From: Streptomyces sp. NBC_01237
Lineage (GTDB): Bacteria; Actinomycetota; Actinomycetes; Streptomycetales; Streptomycetaceae
Assembly: GCF_035917275.1 (NCBI RefSeq)
Contig: NZ_CP108508.1
Coordinates: 3,596,001-3,660,000, forward strand
Direction of reading: 5' to 3'
Length of the DNA stretch: 64,000 nt
Below, piece after piece: positions 15,625 to 23,700 of the stretch. A program made the position numbers and the translations under genes. Positions within the stretch are counted from its first letter, which is position 1; every line of letters begins with the position of its first letter. The notes beneath the pieces were generated by a model, which saw only the letters and a list, made by a program, of their open reading frames with translations, had not been told where the DNA came from and ran no database searches.

Positions 15625-17262
15625 ATGCGCAGTGGAGCGAAGGTCGCCGTGGTCGGCGGAGTGTTCGTCCTGGTGGCCGGCGGTATCGGCTACGGGGCGT
15701 ACAGCATGGTCGGGGGGGATGACGGGGGCGGAGGCGGTACGGACACCAAGTCCACGTCCCAGGAGGTGAAGACGGGACCGCTCGGCGAGGCGGAGATCAC
15801 CGGGACGTCGAAGGACTTCTTCACCGCGTGGGCGGCCGGGGACGCGACGAGCGCCTCCGCACTCACCAACAACGAGTCGGCCGCCGCGCCGCTGCTCGCC
15901 GGATTCGCCGAGGACGCCCACGTCAGCAAGGCCGTGATCACCCCCGGCCCGGCGGTCGGCACGAAGGTGCCGTTCACGGTGGAGGCGACCGTCTCGTACG
16001 AGGGGAAGTCCAAGCCCTGGTCGTACGCCTCGGAACTGACCGTGGTGCGCGGTGTGACCACCGGAAAGGCCCTGGTCGACTGGGCGCCCTCCGTGGTCCA
16101 CCCGCAGCTGACGGAGGGCGCGACGCTGAGGACCGGCGAGTCCTCCACCCCGCAGATCGAGGCGGTCGACCGCAATGGCAGGACGCTGACCAAGGAGAAG
16201 TACCCGTCGCTCGGGCCGATCCTGGAGACCCTGCGCACGAAGTACGGCTCCGAGGTCGGCGGCACGCCCGGTATCGAGACCTGGATCGAGAGCGCCGACG
16301 GGAAGGCCCCGGACAAGACGCTGCTGACCCTGGCCAAGGGCAAGCCCGGCAAGCTCCGGACGACCCTGGACGCCGACGCCCAGGCAGCGGCCGAAGGGGC
16401 GGTCAAGAAGTTCGGCCAGGCATCGGTGGTCGCCGTCAAACCCTCCACGGGTGCGATACGCGCAGTGGCCAACAACCCGGTGACCGAGTTCAACGTGGCG
16501 CTCCAGGGCAAGCAGGCGCCCGGCTCGACGCTGAAGATCATGACGGCCGCGATGCTGATCGAGAAGGGCCTCGCCACCGCCAACGGCGCGACGGAGTGCC
16601 CCAAGGACGTGATGTACCAGGGGAATTCGTTCCACAACCTGGACCACTTCGCCCTGCCGGACGGCAGCACGTTCACCCAGAGCTTCGCCAAGTCCTGCAA
16701 CACGGCCTTCATCAAGCTGATCGACGACACGAAGGACGACGCGGCCCTCGCCAAGGAGGCCCGGGACGTCTTCGGGATCGGCCTGGACTGGAAGACCGGG
16801 GTCGTCACCGCGGACGGCAGCGTCCCGGAGGAGACCGGCGGCGTGGCCGCGGCCCAGTACATCGGGCAGGGCACCGTCCAGATGAACGTCCTCAACATGG
16901 CGTCCATCACGGCGACCGCCCGCAACGGCACCTTCCGCCAGCCCGTCATCGTCCCGCAGTCCCTGGACAACCGTCAGCTCGCCACCGCGTCCCGCTCCCT
17001 GCCCGCGCAGGTGTCCCAGCAGGTCACCCAGATGATGCGGGCGACGGCCGCCTGGGGCACCGGCAGGGACGCCATGGCCTCGGTCGGCGGCGACAAGGGC
17101 GCCAAGACGGGCTCGGCGGAGGTCGACGGACAGGGCACGTCCAACAGCTGGTTCACCGGATTCAGCAACGACCTCGCGGCGGCGGCGGTCGTCCAGTCCG
17201 GCGGCCACGGCGGCGACGCGGCGGGCCCGGTGGTGGCGGACGTCCTGCGCGCGGGCGGCTGA
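15625..17262 (+). CDS. Class B penicillin-binding protein (transpeptidase)
   Basis: 545 residues. An N-terminal membrane anchor (about 6-28) and Gly/Asp-rich linker are followed by an NTF2-like MecA_N domain (about 50-160) and a transpeptidase domain with S301-T-L-K304, S357-C-N359 and K494-T-G496. The enzyme should cross-link peptidoglycan outside the membrane. There is no long dimerisation domain, so it is a short class B PBP of the kind found in several copies in Streptomyces. Before the element inserted, it lay directly downstream of pmt. A palindromic site precedes the start. Confidence 0.9.
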   Translation: MRSGAKVAVVGGVFVLVAGGIGYGAYSMVGGDDGGGGGTDTKSTSQEVKTGPLGEAEITGTSKDFFTAWAAGDATSASALTNNESAAAPLLAGFAEDAHVSKAVITPGPAVGTKVPFTVEATVSYEGKSKPWSYASELTVVRGVTTGKALVDWAPSVVHPQLTEGATLRTGESSTPQIEAVDRNGRTLTKEKYPSLGPILETLRTKYGSEVGGTPGIETWIESADGKAPDKTLLTLAKGKPGKLRTTLDADAQAAAEGAVKKFGQASVVAVKPSTGAIRAVANNPVTEFNVALQGKQAPGSTLKIMTAAMLIEKGLATANGATECPKDVMYQGNSFHNLDHFALPDGSTFTQSFAKSCNTAFIKLIDDTKDDAALAKEARDVFGIGLDWKTGVVTADGSVPEETGGVAAAQYIGQGTVQMNVLNMASITATARNGTFRQPVIVPQSLDNRQLATASRSLPAQVSQQVTQMMRATAAWGTGRDAMASVGGDKGAKTGSAEVDGQGTSNSWFTGFSNDLAAAAVVQSGGHGGDAAGPVVADVLRAGG

Positions 17263-17298
17263 CGGCCGACCCGGCCCACCTCCGCGCGACCACCGGGC

Positions 17299-17874
17299 TC
17301 ACCCCTGGGGAACCGGCCAGTCGCCCCGCCCCGCGAGGTCGAGCACCAGGGCGGCGATGTTCCACGCGTCGTCGTCGCCCCGGTGGTGGCGGCCCTCCAG
17401 CGGGAGTCCGGCGGTCCGCAGCGCCTGGGCCATGCCGGGGCGTTTGGGCAGACCGTACGAAGCGGTGAAGGCGACCTTCGCATTGGTGTGACGGTGGCCG
17501 AAGGGGTACCGGGTGCCCGTGTGACGGCACTGGCGGGTGAACTGGTTGCGGTCGTAGTCGCCCCAACTGGCCCACGGGAGACCGCCGGTCCGGTGCTCGG
17601 CGGCCAGCAGCCGGCATGCCTCGGCGAAGGACAGGCCCGCGTCCACCTCGGCCTGCGTCAGCCCCGTCAGCTCCGTACAGAACGGGCTGACCCGCGACGT
17701 GGAGGGCCGGACCAGCAGCCGGTGCTTGGCGACGCGTTCACCCGCGCGGAGATCGACCACGGTGAGCCCGATCTCGATGATCTCGCTCACCTGACCGGGC
17801 GGCGGCTGCCCGTCCCAGCAGGTCGCTTCGACATCGACGACGTTCAGCAGCGTCTCCCCCGGGCCAAGGCTCAT
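17299..17874 (-). CDS. DEDDh 3'-5' exonuclease (KapD/ExoX-like)
   Basis: 191 residues. The RNase T fold is recognisable from the ExoI motif NVVDVEATCW (D14, E16), the ExoII region ASWGDYDRNQF, and the ExoIII motif GRHHRGDDDAWNIAAL (H-x-D). Such proteins degrade 3' ends of RNA or DNA; the KinA-inhibitor KapD is a relative. ATG at 17874 begins right at the conserved fold; an upstream extension has no similarity. The physiological substrate is unknown. Confidence 0.82.
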   Translation of the reverse strand: MSLGPGETLLNVVDVEATCWDGQPPPGQVSEIIEIGLTVVDLRAGERVAKHRLLVRPSTSRVSPFCTELTGLTQAEVDAGLSFAEACRLLAAEHRTGGLPWASWGDYDRNQFTRQCRHTGTRYPFGHRHTNAKVAFTASYGLPKRPGMAQALRTAGLPLEGRHHRGDDDAWNIAALVLDLAGRGDWPVPQG

Positions 17875-17964
17875 GGGGGCCAGGGTAGAAAACTCCCCGC
17901 ACTTGTCACCACTCCAGGGCGGCGGGTTCGGCGGCTTCGTCACGCGCCCGCTGCCGAGCACAGG

Positions 17965-18813
17965 CTACCCAAGGGCAGCCAGGGCAGACGTCACGCGAGC
18001 ACGTGCGACGGCCCCCCGCACCGCACCCTGCGAGAGGCGCCCGAAGGCCCGTGCGTACAAATCCACTTGGCTCGGCTGTGTGAGGGTGGATGCGGCGTCC
18101 AAACTATCCGCGTGCACCCTGGCATCGTCGAACATCGTGAACGTCGGCATGGGCCATACCGCTCGTCGGGCCGAGAACGGCAGGATTCCCACGGCTACGT
18201 TCTGAAGATCCATGACCCCCAAGAGATGGCCCAGCTGCGCGGCCATGGTCTCGACCGTGCACAGCCGATGGTGCAGGACCGATTCCTCCAGAACGAACGA
18301 GAACCGGTGTGCGCCATTGGTCAGCACCGCGTTACGCCTCATGCGGACCTTGACGGCATCGGTCACGTCGTCGGGTGCCCCTCGGAACTCCGCGATGGAA
18401 GACAGAAGGGCGGTGGCGTATCCGGGCGTCTGGAGAAATCCGGGGATCACGTCGGAGACGTAGACCCGGAACAGACGGGTTCGCTGGTACAGGCTCTCGG
18501 TGGACTCCTGTACACGGCGGAGGCCGGTGCGCTGGAGTCGTCTCCACTGGACGTGGGAGTCCGCGGATTGCCTGTTCGCCGCGATCAGGTCCGGCGCCTG
18601 ACTGTCGGCGTCACAGGCTCGGCACCATGCCCGGATGTCCGCGTCGGACGGTGGTGTTCTGGCGTTTCCGATACGCGATGCCTTCGCATCCGACCAGCCG
18701 CACCTGACGGCCAGCTCCCGCCCGCTGATTCCGGCATCCCTACGGAGATCGCGCAGCCGGCCCGCCAGTTCTTCGCGGGCCTGCTGAACGCTCGGTGAAG
18801 GGTGCGGGGGCAT
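17965..18813 (-). CDS. XRE-family regulator with DUF5753 domain
   Basis: 282 residues. N-terminal HTH (LAGRLRDLRRDAGISGRELA ... DAKASRIGNARTPPS, about 15-65), and a DUF5753 domain from about 95 containing QRTRLFRVYVSDVIPGFLQT and LGHLLGVMDLQNVAVGILP. These regulators usually pair with a DUF397 or DUF6879 protein encoded alongside; here the DUF6879 gene lies 14 bp upstream on the same strand. It probably controls the locus and the divergent peptide-methyltransferase genes. Confidence 0.88.
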   Translation of the reverse strand: MPPHPSPSVQQAREELAGRLRDLRRDAGISGRELAVRCGWSDAKASRIGNARTPPSDADIRAWCRACDADSQAPDLIAANRQSADSHVQWRRLQRTGLRRVQESTESLYQRTRLFRVYVSDVIPGFLQTPGYATALLSSIAEFRGAPDDVTDAVKVRMRRNAVLTNGAHRFSFVLEESVLHHRLCTVETMAAQLGHLLGVMDLQNVAVGILPFSARRAVWPMPTFTMFDDARVHADSLDAASTLTQPSQVDLYARAFGRLSQGAVRGAVARARVTSALAALG

Positions 18814-18827
18814 GGAGCTGGCTTTCG

Positions 18828-19343
18828 TCAGATCGCGTACAGGTGGTGCGGAACCGCTCTCTCCCAGACGGCTTCGAAGGCCGACGAGCAGAGTTTCACG
18901 GTCGCCTCGTCCGAGGTGATCTCATCTTCGACTACCGCGCCGTCCCCTGAGAAGTGGTGCACCCGCAGGAGCTCACCGTCGAAGAGCCAGAAGTCGTTTC
19001 CAGGGAGGGGAATGTCCGTGGCCCGTCGTCGCGGCAGCCATCGGACCTCCTCCCCCGCCGTCACGTTCGCGTGGGTCACGTAATGCTCCCAGCGGATGTA
19101 CTCCGTCACCGGCTCGCAGATGATGCGGGCCCGACGGATCGACACACCCCGCGCCACGGAGTCCGTGATCAACTGGTCGTACGGGTGCCACCAGGACGCG
19201 CGGTCCGCCCAGTTGAACCGCACGCCGCGCTTCCACTCGTCGAACCGGTCGGTGGTCGCGTACGAGTCACGCATCTCCAGGTGGACGGCCGACCGCTCGC
19301 ACCGGCCGAGCAGCTCAGCGAAGCTGGGCGCGCTCGACGGCAT
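18828..19343 (-). CDS. DUF6879 family protein
   Basis: 171 residues, single domain: FAELLGRCERSAVHLEMRDSY, EWKRGVRFNWADRASWWHPY, WLPRRRATDIPLPGNDFWLF. This is the DUF6879 pattern found with XRE/DUF5753 regulators across Streptomyces, where it is thought to act as partner of the regulator. The start overlaps the end of the upstream small gene by 29 bp, giving a three-gene leftward operon. Confidence 0.82.
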   Translation of the reverse strand: MPSSAPSFAELLGRCERSAVHLEMRDSYATTDRFDEWKRGVRFNWADRASWWHPYDQLITDSVARGVSIRRARIICEPVTEYIRWEHYVTHANVTAGEEVRWLPRRRATDIPLPGNDFWLFDGELLRVHHFSGDGAVVEDEITSDEATVKLCSSAFEAVWERAVPHHLYAI

Positions 19344-19569
19344 CGCAGGCCCCCCTGATCACCGGAATCATGCGGGCGGGGAGCCGCACGATGGCCTCGC
19401 CCTCGGGGACCGATCCGTTCGCCGGGCTGGTCGCCTCGCACTGGGCCTGAGCCCTGGCGTCCGGCTTCCATCCTTGCAACAAGATCTCCTGAGCTTCCGT
19501 GTCCGCCCACACCGTCGGGCAGTGATCCCGATCGGTGTTCGGGTCGATGCCGACGAACTCTACGGCCAT
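19315..19569 (-). CDS. Small hypothetical protein of the XRE/DUF6879 operon
   Basis: 84 residues, acidic, without membrane segments. Contains VEFVGIDPNTDRDHCPTVWA and EGEAIVRLPARMIPVIRGAC. Similar short proteins often precede DUF6879 genes. GGGAG lies 8 nt before the ATG. Not otherwise recognised. Confidence 0.7.
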   Translation of the reverse strand: MAVEFVGIDPNTDRDHCPTVWADTEAQEILLQGWKPDARAQAQCEATSPANGSVPEGEAIVRLPARMIPVIRGACDAVERAQLR

Positions 19570-19872
19570 GGCTGGCTCCCTGGTCTAGGTGCTTGCTCGG
19601 GCTTGCACGAGCTTCGCTGAACAGCAGAGACAGCGTCAATACCGCCTTCATGCCGAGAAATTGATGTGCAAACCCGTGCAAGTTCGTAGCGCCCCGGATC
19701 GGCGTACTTCTAGCGTCGACTCGCATCGCCGACCCTGACCTCCGATGAGGATCTGTCACCAGCGGTCCCGGCCGGCCCGGCGCAGCAAATCCACCCAGCG
19801 GTCCTCCGTGGAGACGGAAGACCATCGGGCGGGTCCTGCGGAAAGTCCGTAACCAACAAGAGGAGCAACGGC
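19570..19872. promoter_or_regulatory. Divergent promoter region with CTTGCACG inverted repeats
   Basis: 303 bp separate the leftward XRE operon from the rightward peptide-methyltransferase pair. CTTGCACG (19602-19609) recurs inverted as CGTGCAAG (19675-19682), with a further GTGCAA at 19666-19671, and GCTCG/CGAGC flank the first copy. These are plausible operators for the XRE regulator. TAGCGT (19711-19716) could be a -10 for the rightward genes; no clear -35 was seen. Confidence 0.45.
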
Positions 19873-20007
19873 ATGGGATGGGGAACGGGAAAGGGCGGAA
19901 GCGGTGGCAGCGGGCAGCACTCAGGCGGGAAGGACCCGGGCACGTCCAAGCCGTCGAGCGACACAGCCAAGCCGAAGGACCCGCCGAAGCACAGGAAGGA
20001 CGAGTAG
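19873..20007 (+). CDS. Basic Gly-rich 44-residue peptide, putative imiditide-type RiPP precursor
   Basis: Begins MGWGTGKGGSGGSGQHSGGK and ends in a Pro/Lys/Asp-rich tail (KPKDPPKHRKDE). It has AGGAG upstream of the ATG, no cysteine, and aspartates at 21, 30, 36 and 43. Its TAG is followed with zero spacing by the GTG of a PIMT-like methyltransferase, whose ribosome site (AGGAAGG) lies in the peptide's last codons, so the two are coupled. Imiditides are linear RiPPs made from a small charged precursor and a PIMT homologue that converts Asp to aspartimide; gene order and peptide character fit. The modified residue is unknown. Confidence 0.6.
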   Translation: MGWGTGKGGSGGSGQHSGGKDPGTSKPSSDTAKPKDPPKHRKDE

Positions 20008-21189
20008 GTGACGACGCCGAATCTCGCAACGTCCGAGCAGATCGCCATCCGTGATCTGCTCGGCTCAGTGAACCACGGCATGGATACGCCGTTGCGCCCT
20101 GAGTGGGAGCGAGCGGCATGGTCCGTCACTCGATCCGCTTTTATCCCTGAACGTGTCTATTTGGGTGATCAGTTGGAGCCATGCGACCGTGCCAACGATC
20201 CGGAAGCGTGGCTTCGGGCGGTGTACGCCGATGACTCCGTAGTGACGCAGATCAACGACGGTGAGGAGCCCACGGACGGAGATCGGTGGGCGTCGTCATC
20301 CGCTTCGGCTCCGTCCATCGTGTTCCGGATGCTGCACATGCTCGATGTGGCGCCGGAACAAAGAGTCCTGGAGATCGGCACCGGAACAGGGTGGAACGCG
20401 GGTCTCTTGGCCTACGTCGCCGGCTCGGAGAACGTGACGACCGTCGAAGTGGACCCCGTGTTGGCGTCCAAAGCCCAGGAACGTCTGCGGAAGTCGGGGC
20501 TCGGCGTGGAAGTCATCGCCGGGGACGGCGCTATGGGGCACGCGGACGGCGCGCCTTATGACCGGCTCGTAGCCACGTGTTCCGTGCGGTCCGTCCCTCG
20601 CCCGTGGCTCACGCAGGTGAAGCCAGGGGGCGTCATCCTCGCTCCGTGGGAGTCGCCGTGGATCTGCTACGGACTGCTGCGCATGACAGTGGACGATGAT
20701 GGGACGGCTTCGGGCCGGTTCTCTCCGCACAGTGCGTTCATGCTCATGCGGCAGCAGCGGACCAACCTGCGGATTTTCCGGGACGTGGTGCGCGACGACC
20801 ACCAGCCCGACGAGTCGACCACCAACCTGCCTCCGTGGCAGGTGACCGGAGACGAACTCGCCGCACGGTTCGCCATGGGGCTGCAGCTCCGTGACGTGTG
20901 GTGGACGTGGCACGACAACCCGTATGTGGAAGGGGTGGTATCCCGCCTGTGGCTCGCCACGACCGATGCCACGTCGTGGGCCGCCGTGGACTGGGACGGG
21001 AAGTCCGACACCCAGTGGACGGTGTGGCAGCAAGGCCGCCGTCGGCTCTGGCGCGAGGTGGAAGCGGCTCACGACTGGTGGGCGCTGCATGACCGTCCCG
21101 GCCCGGAACGATTCGGTCTGACGGTCACAGCCTCAGGTGGGACTCCGTGGCTGGACACCCCCGAAAAGCGCGTCCCCACGAGCGGCTGA
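20008..21189 (+). CDS. PIMT-like (protein-L-isoaspartate) O-methyltransferase, putative peptide-modifying
   Basis: 393 residues, about twice housekeeping PIMT length. The N-terminal 220 residues hold the PIMT Rossmann fold: a substrate segment with RSAFIPERVY, SAM motif I VLEIGTGTGWNAGLLA (about 118-133), the acidic VEVDP strand, and VATCSVRSVPRPWLTQVKPGG. The C-terminal 170 residues are an accessory domain rich in Trp (WWTWHDNPYVEG, WTVWQQGRRRLWREV) as in RiPP-associated PIMT homologues. Coupling to the small peptide gene suggests that peptide is the substrate. A lone repair-type methyltransferase is the alternative. Confidence 0.8.
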   Translation: MTTPNLATSEQIAIRDLLGSVNHGMDTPLRPEWERAAWSVTRSAFIPERVYLGDQLEPCDRANDPEAWLRAVYADDSVVTQINDGEEPTDGDRWASSSASAPSIVFRMLHMLDVAPEQRVLEIGTGTGWNAGLLAYVAGSENVTTVEVDPVLASKAQERLRKSGLGVEVIAGDGAMGHADGAPYDRLVATCSVRSVPRPWLTQVKPGGVILAPWESPWICYGLLRMTVDDDGTASGRFSPHSAFMLMRQQRTNLRIFRDVVRDDHQPDESTTNLPPWQVTGDELAARFAMGLQLRDVWWTWHDNPYVEGVVSRLWLATTDATSWAAVDWDGKSDTQWTVWQQGRRRLWREVEAAHDWWALHDRPGPERFGLTVTASGGTPWLDTPEKRVPTSG

Positions 21190-21200
21190 TCAGCAGGACC

Positions 21201-21240
21201 GCCCCGTCCGTGGGCTTCAGCCCGAGGCGTCGGACGGGGC
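21201..21240. terminator. Terminator after the methyltransferase gene
   Basis: GCCCCGTCCG (21201-21210) pairs perfectly with CGGACGGGGC (21231-21240); the loop contains an inner GGGC-TTCA-GCCC hairpin. Confidence 0.7.
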
Positions 21241-21279
21241 TTCCACCTGAGTTCTACGGTCTTGTTGGGAGTACCCAAT

Positions 21280-21372
21280 GTTCGGACACACCATCAAGGA
21301 CCAGCTCTTCTCGTCCACCCTGATATCGGGGAGGGCAGCCTGCTGACCGGCGCGGTGGCCGCCCTGTGGAGC
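21280..21372 (+). pseudogene. Frameshifted remnant of a DMT/EamA transporter gene
   Basis: About 90 bp strongly resemble 22100-22190 inside the intact transporter gene. One frame reads HTIKDQLFSSTLISG, then after a shift GSLLTGAVAALW, matching AHAIKDQLVSFTLISG and GLLIGAVAALF of the intact protein. No start, no continuation, and a stop after the first part, so this is a decayed fragment. The rest of 21190-21503 holds the terminator at 21201-21240 and a short inverted repeat CCGGAGT/ACTCCGG (21440-21458) before ybaK. Confidence 0.75.
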
Positions 21373-21503
21373 ACCTCGCCATCCCGGGCCGGCACGGGTA
21401 CCTATCCGGCCAAGTTTGACCGGAAGTCACCGAAATGAACCGGAGTGCGTTACTCCGGAATCCGTCTGGTGTCCGCCAGGTCCGGTTCAGTAGCGTGGCG
21501 CGC

Positions 21504-22040
21504 ATGAGCACTCCCGACACCGCGCCCGACACCGCGCCTGCGACCTCCGCCTCCCCCTTCTCCTCCTCCGAAGCCCACCCCCGATTCGCCGAGGCCCTGC
21601 GCGAGCTGGGGCTCCAGGTCGAGGTACGCCGCTTCCCGGACGCCACGCGCACCGCCGCCGAGGCCGCCGCGGCGGTGGGCTGCGAGCTCAGCGAGATCGT
21701 CAAGTCGCTGATCTTCGAGGCGGACGGGGTGCCGGTCCTGGTCCTGATGGACGGGTCGTCGCGGGTCGACGTGGAGCTCGTACGGAGCGAACTGGGCGCG
21801 GGGAAGGTCAAGCGGGCCGGGGCCGACCTGGTCCGTGAGACGACGGGGTACGCGATCGGGGGCGTACCGCCCTTCGGCCATGTGACCAGGACCCGGGTGC
21901 TGGCGGACCGCGGGCTGCTGAACCACGCGGTGGTCTGGGCGGCGGCGGGCACCCCGCACACGGTGTTCCCGCTCGACCCCAAGACCCTGATCGGCCACGC
22001 GGGCGCCACCGTGGTGGATGTGCGCGAGCAGACGGCGTGA
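21504..22040 (+). CDS. YbaK/EbsC-family (ProX-like) aminoacyl-tRNA deacylase
   Basis: 178 residues. YbaK-domain features: EALRELGLQVEVRRFPDATR, the conserved lysine in CELSEIVKSLIFEADG, and the GVPPFGH motif. The family clears mischarged aminoacyl-tRNA (for example Ala- or Cys-tRNAPro), raising translation accuracy. TAGCGT at 21491-21496 lies 7 nt before the ATG and no ribosome site is visible, so the transcript may be leaderless. The stop overlaps the following transporter start as GTGA. Confidence 0.85.
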   Translation: MSTPDTAPDTAPATSASPFSSSEAHPRFAEALRELGLQVEVRRFPDATRTAAEAAAAVGCELSEIVKSLIFEADGVPVLVLMDGSSRVDVELVRSELGAGKVKRAGADLVRETTGYAIGGVPPFGHVTRTRVLADRGLLNHAVVWAAAGTPHTVFPLDPKTLIGHAGATVVDVREQTA

Positions 22041-22888
22041 CCCCGCTGGTCGCCTTGGCGGTCCTGATAGCCGCGGTCACGCACGCCTCGTGGAACGCCA
22101 TCGCGCACGCGATCAAGGATCAGCTGGTCTCCTTCACGCTGATCTCCGGGGGCGGCCTGCTGATCGGGGCGGTGGCCGCCCTGTTCGTCCCGTTCCCGGC
22201 GGCGGAGGCCTGGCCGTACCTCTTCGTCTCGGCCGCCCTGCATGTGGCGTACATGCTGCTGCTGATGCGGTCGTTCACGCTGGGCGACTTCGGCCAGATG
22301 TATCCGATCGCCCGGGGCACGGCCCCGCTCGTGGTGACGGTCCTGGCCGCCGTCTTCGTCGGCGAACGCCCCGACGGCTGGGCCACGGCAGGCGTCGCGG
22401 TCGCCTCGGCCGGCCTGGTCGGGCTCGCCCTGTGGGGCATCCGCGGCTCCGGGAAACGCCCCCACTGGCCGGCGATCCTGGCGGCCCTCGCGACGGGTCT
22501 GGCGATCGCCGGCTACACCACGGTGGACGGTGTCGGGGTACGCGCCTCGGGCACCCCGCTCGGCTACATCGCGTGGCTGATGATCCTGGAGGGCCTGGCC
22601 ATCCCGGCGTACGCGTTCTGGCGCCGCCGCACCGCACTCGTCCCCCAGCTGAAGCCGTACGCGGCACGGGGACTGCTCGGCGCGGCCCTGTCGGTCATCG
22701 CGTACGGCCTGGTCCTGTGGGCCCAGACCAGGGCCCCGCTCGCCCCGATCGCGGCCCTGCGGGAGTCCTCGATCATCGTCGGCGCGGCCATAGGCGCCCT
22801 GTTCTTCAAGGAACGCTTCGGCACCCCGCGCATCGCCGCCGCCGGTCTGATGGTGGTCGGCATCGGCCTGATGCTGCACACGAGTTGA
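22037..22888 (+). CDS. EamA/DMT-superfamily transporter
   Basis: 283 residues, about ten hydrophobic helices in two repeated EamA halves (1-135 and 147-280). The second half ends with the family pattern ALRESSIIVGAAIGALFFKERF. DMT permeases export small metabolites; the substrate cannot be told. GTG start coupled to ybaK by GTGA overlap. A decayed fragment of a close paralogue lies 740 bp upstream. Confidence 0.88.
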   Translation: MTPLVALAVLIAAVTHASWNAIAHAIKDQLVSFTLISGGGLLIGAVAALFVPFPAAEAWPYLFVSAALHVAYMLLLMRSFTLGDFGQMYPIARGTAPLVVTVLAAVFVGERPDGWATAGVAVASAGLVGLALWGIRGSGKRPHWPAILAALATGLAIAGYTTVDGVGVRASGTPLGYIAWLMILEGLAIPAYAFWRRRTALVPQLKPYAARGLLGAALSVIAYGLVLWAQTRAPLAPIAALRESSIIVGAAIGALFFKERFGTPRIAAAGLMVVGIGLMLHTS

Positions 22889-22927
22889 GCACCCCGTGCG
22901 GGCGACCGACGCGGGTCGGCGCGCGCC

Positions 22928-23497
22928 TCAGGGGTGATACAGCGCCCGAGCGCGCCCGGTGTCGACCGGACCGTCCTCGCCGACCGTCAGGAAGTGGTTC
23001 AGCTGCCAGGTCTGCGTACTGCCCGCCTGGCGGTTCGTCGTCGTCGCCCATGGCGGGTAGACGCGGAACCCGCGCTTCCCGCCCGTACCGTTCCTCGACA
23101 CGATGTCCCGGTCGCGGAGCACCTCACGCGGGAAGACGAACTGGCCGAAGCGCCGGTCGTCGCGGGTGCTGATGACGAACAGGTCGATGCCGTCCTCGGC
23201 GTCGAAGGGCTGGATCGGGCCGTCCCCGGACCTCTTCCACAGGGTGACGAACTGACCGGCCTTCTTCGGGGTCGTCCTGGCCGCGCGGAACCTGACGGAG
23301 GCACCGTCCAGCGTGAATCCGTACGCCCCGTACTCGGCGCTCTCCGCCTCCGCCACCGGCCGTGAGCAGTGGAATCCGCAGGGGTCGTACACCCGCTCCT
23401 TCGCCGCGAGGAGATCGTCGTGGAGCGGGGCCCCGGAGGACCAGGGCGCAGGGTCCGAGGAAGGGATTTCCGGGGGTTCCTCGTGGTTCGTCGTCAT
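22928..23497 (-). CDS. MepB family protein
   Basis: 189 residues. Matches the MepB pattern: VYDPCGFHCSRPVAEAESAE near 37-56, KKAGQFVTLWKRSGDGPIQPF, the IDLFVIST strand and FVFPREVL. MepB was first seen beside the S. aureus mepA efflux gene; its biochemical role is not established. ATG at 23497. It is convergent with the transporter gene and divergent from the next gene. Confidence 0.8.
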   Translation of the reverse strand: MTTNHEEPPEIPSSDPAPWSSGAPLHDDLLAAKERVYDPCGFHCSRPVAEAESAEYGAYGFTLDGASVRFRAARTTPKKAGQFVTLWKRSGDGPIQPFDAEDGIDLFVISTRDDRRFGQFVFPREVLRDRDIVSRNGTGGKRGFRVYPPWATTTNRQAGSTQTWQLNHFLTVGEDGPVDTGRARALYHP

Positions 23498-23700
23498 TGC
23501 TCCATGCTGCCATCGTCCGGTTGTTCGGCCCGCACCCCCAGGGCCATCGCGCACGGGACACCTTCCATGTCCCAGGGATTGCCGGGGGCAGGAAGGAAAA
23601 GCGCCGCACAACTGCCGATTCCGTTCCTTGATCATCCGGACGGAGACGGCGCAAACTGCTCGTGCGGGACATACCGCCGATACGACGCGAGGGGGCCTCA

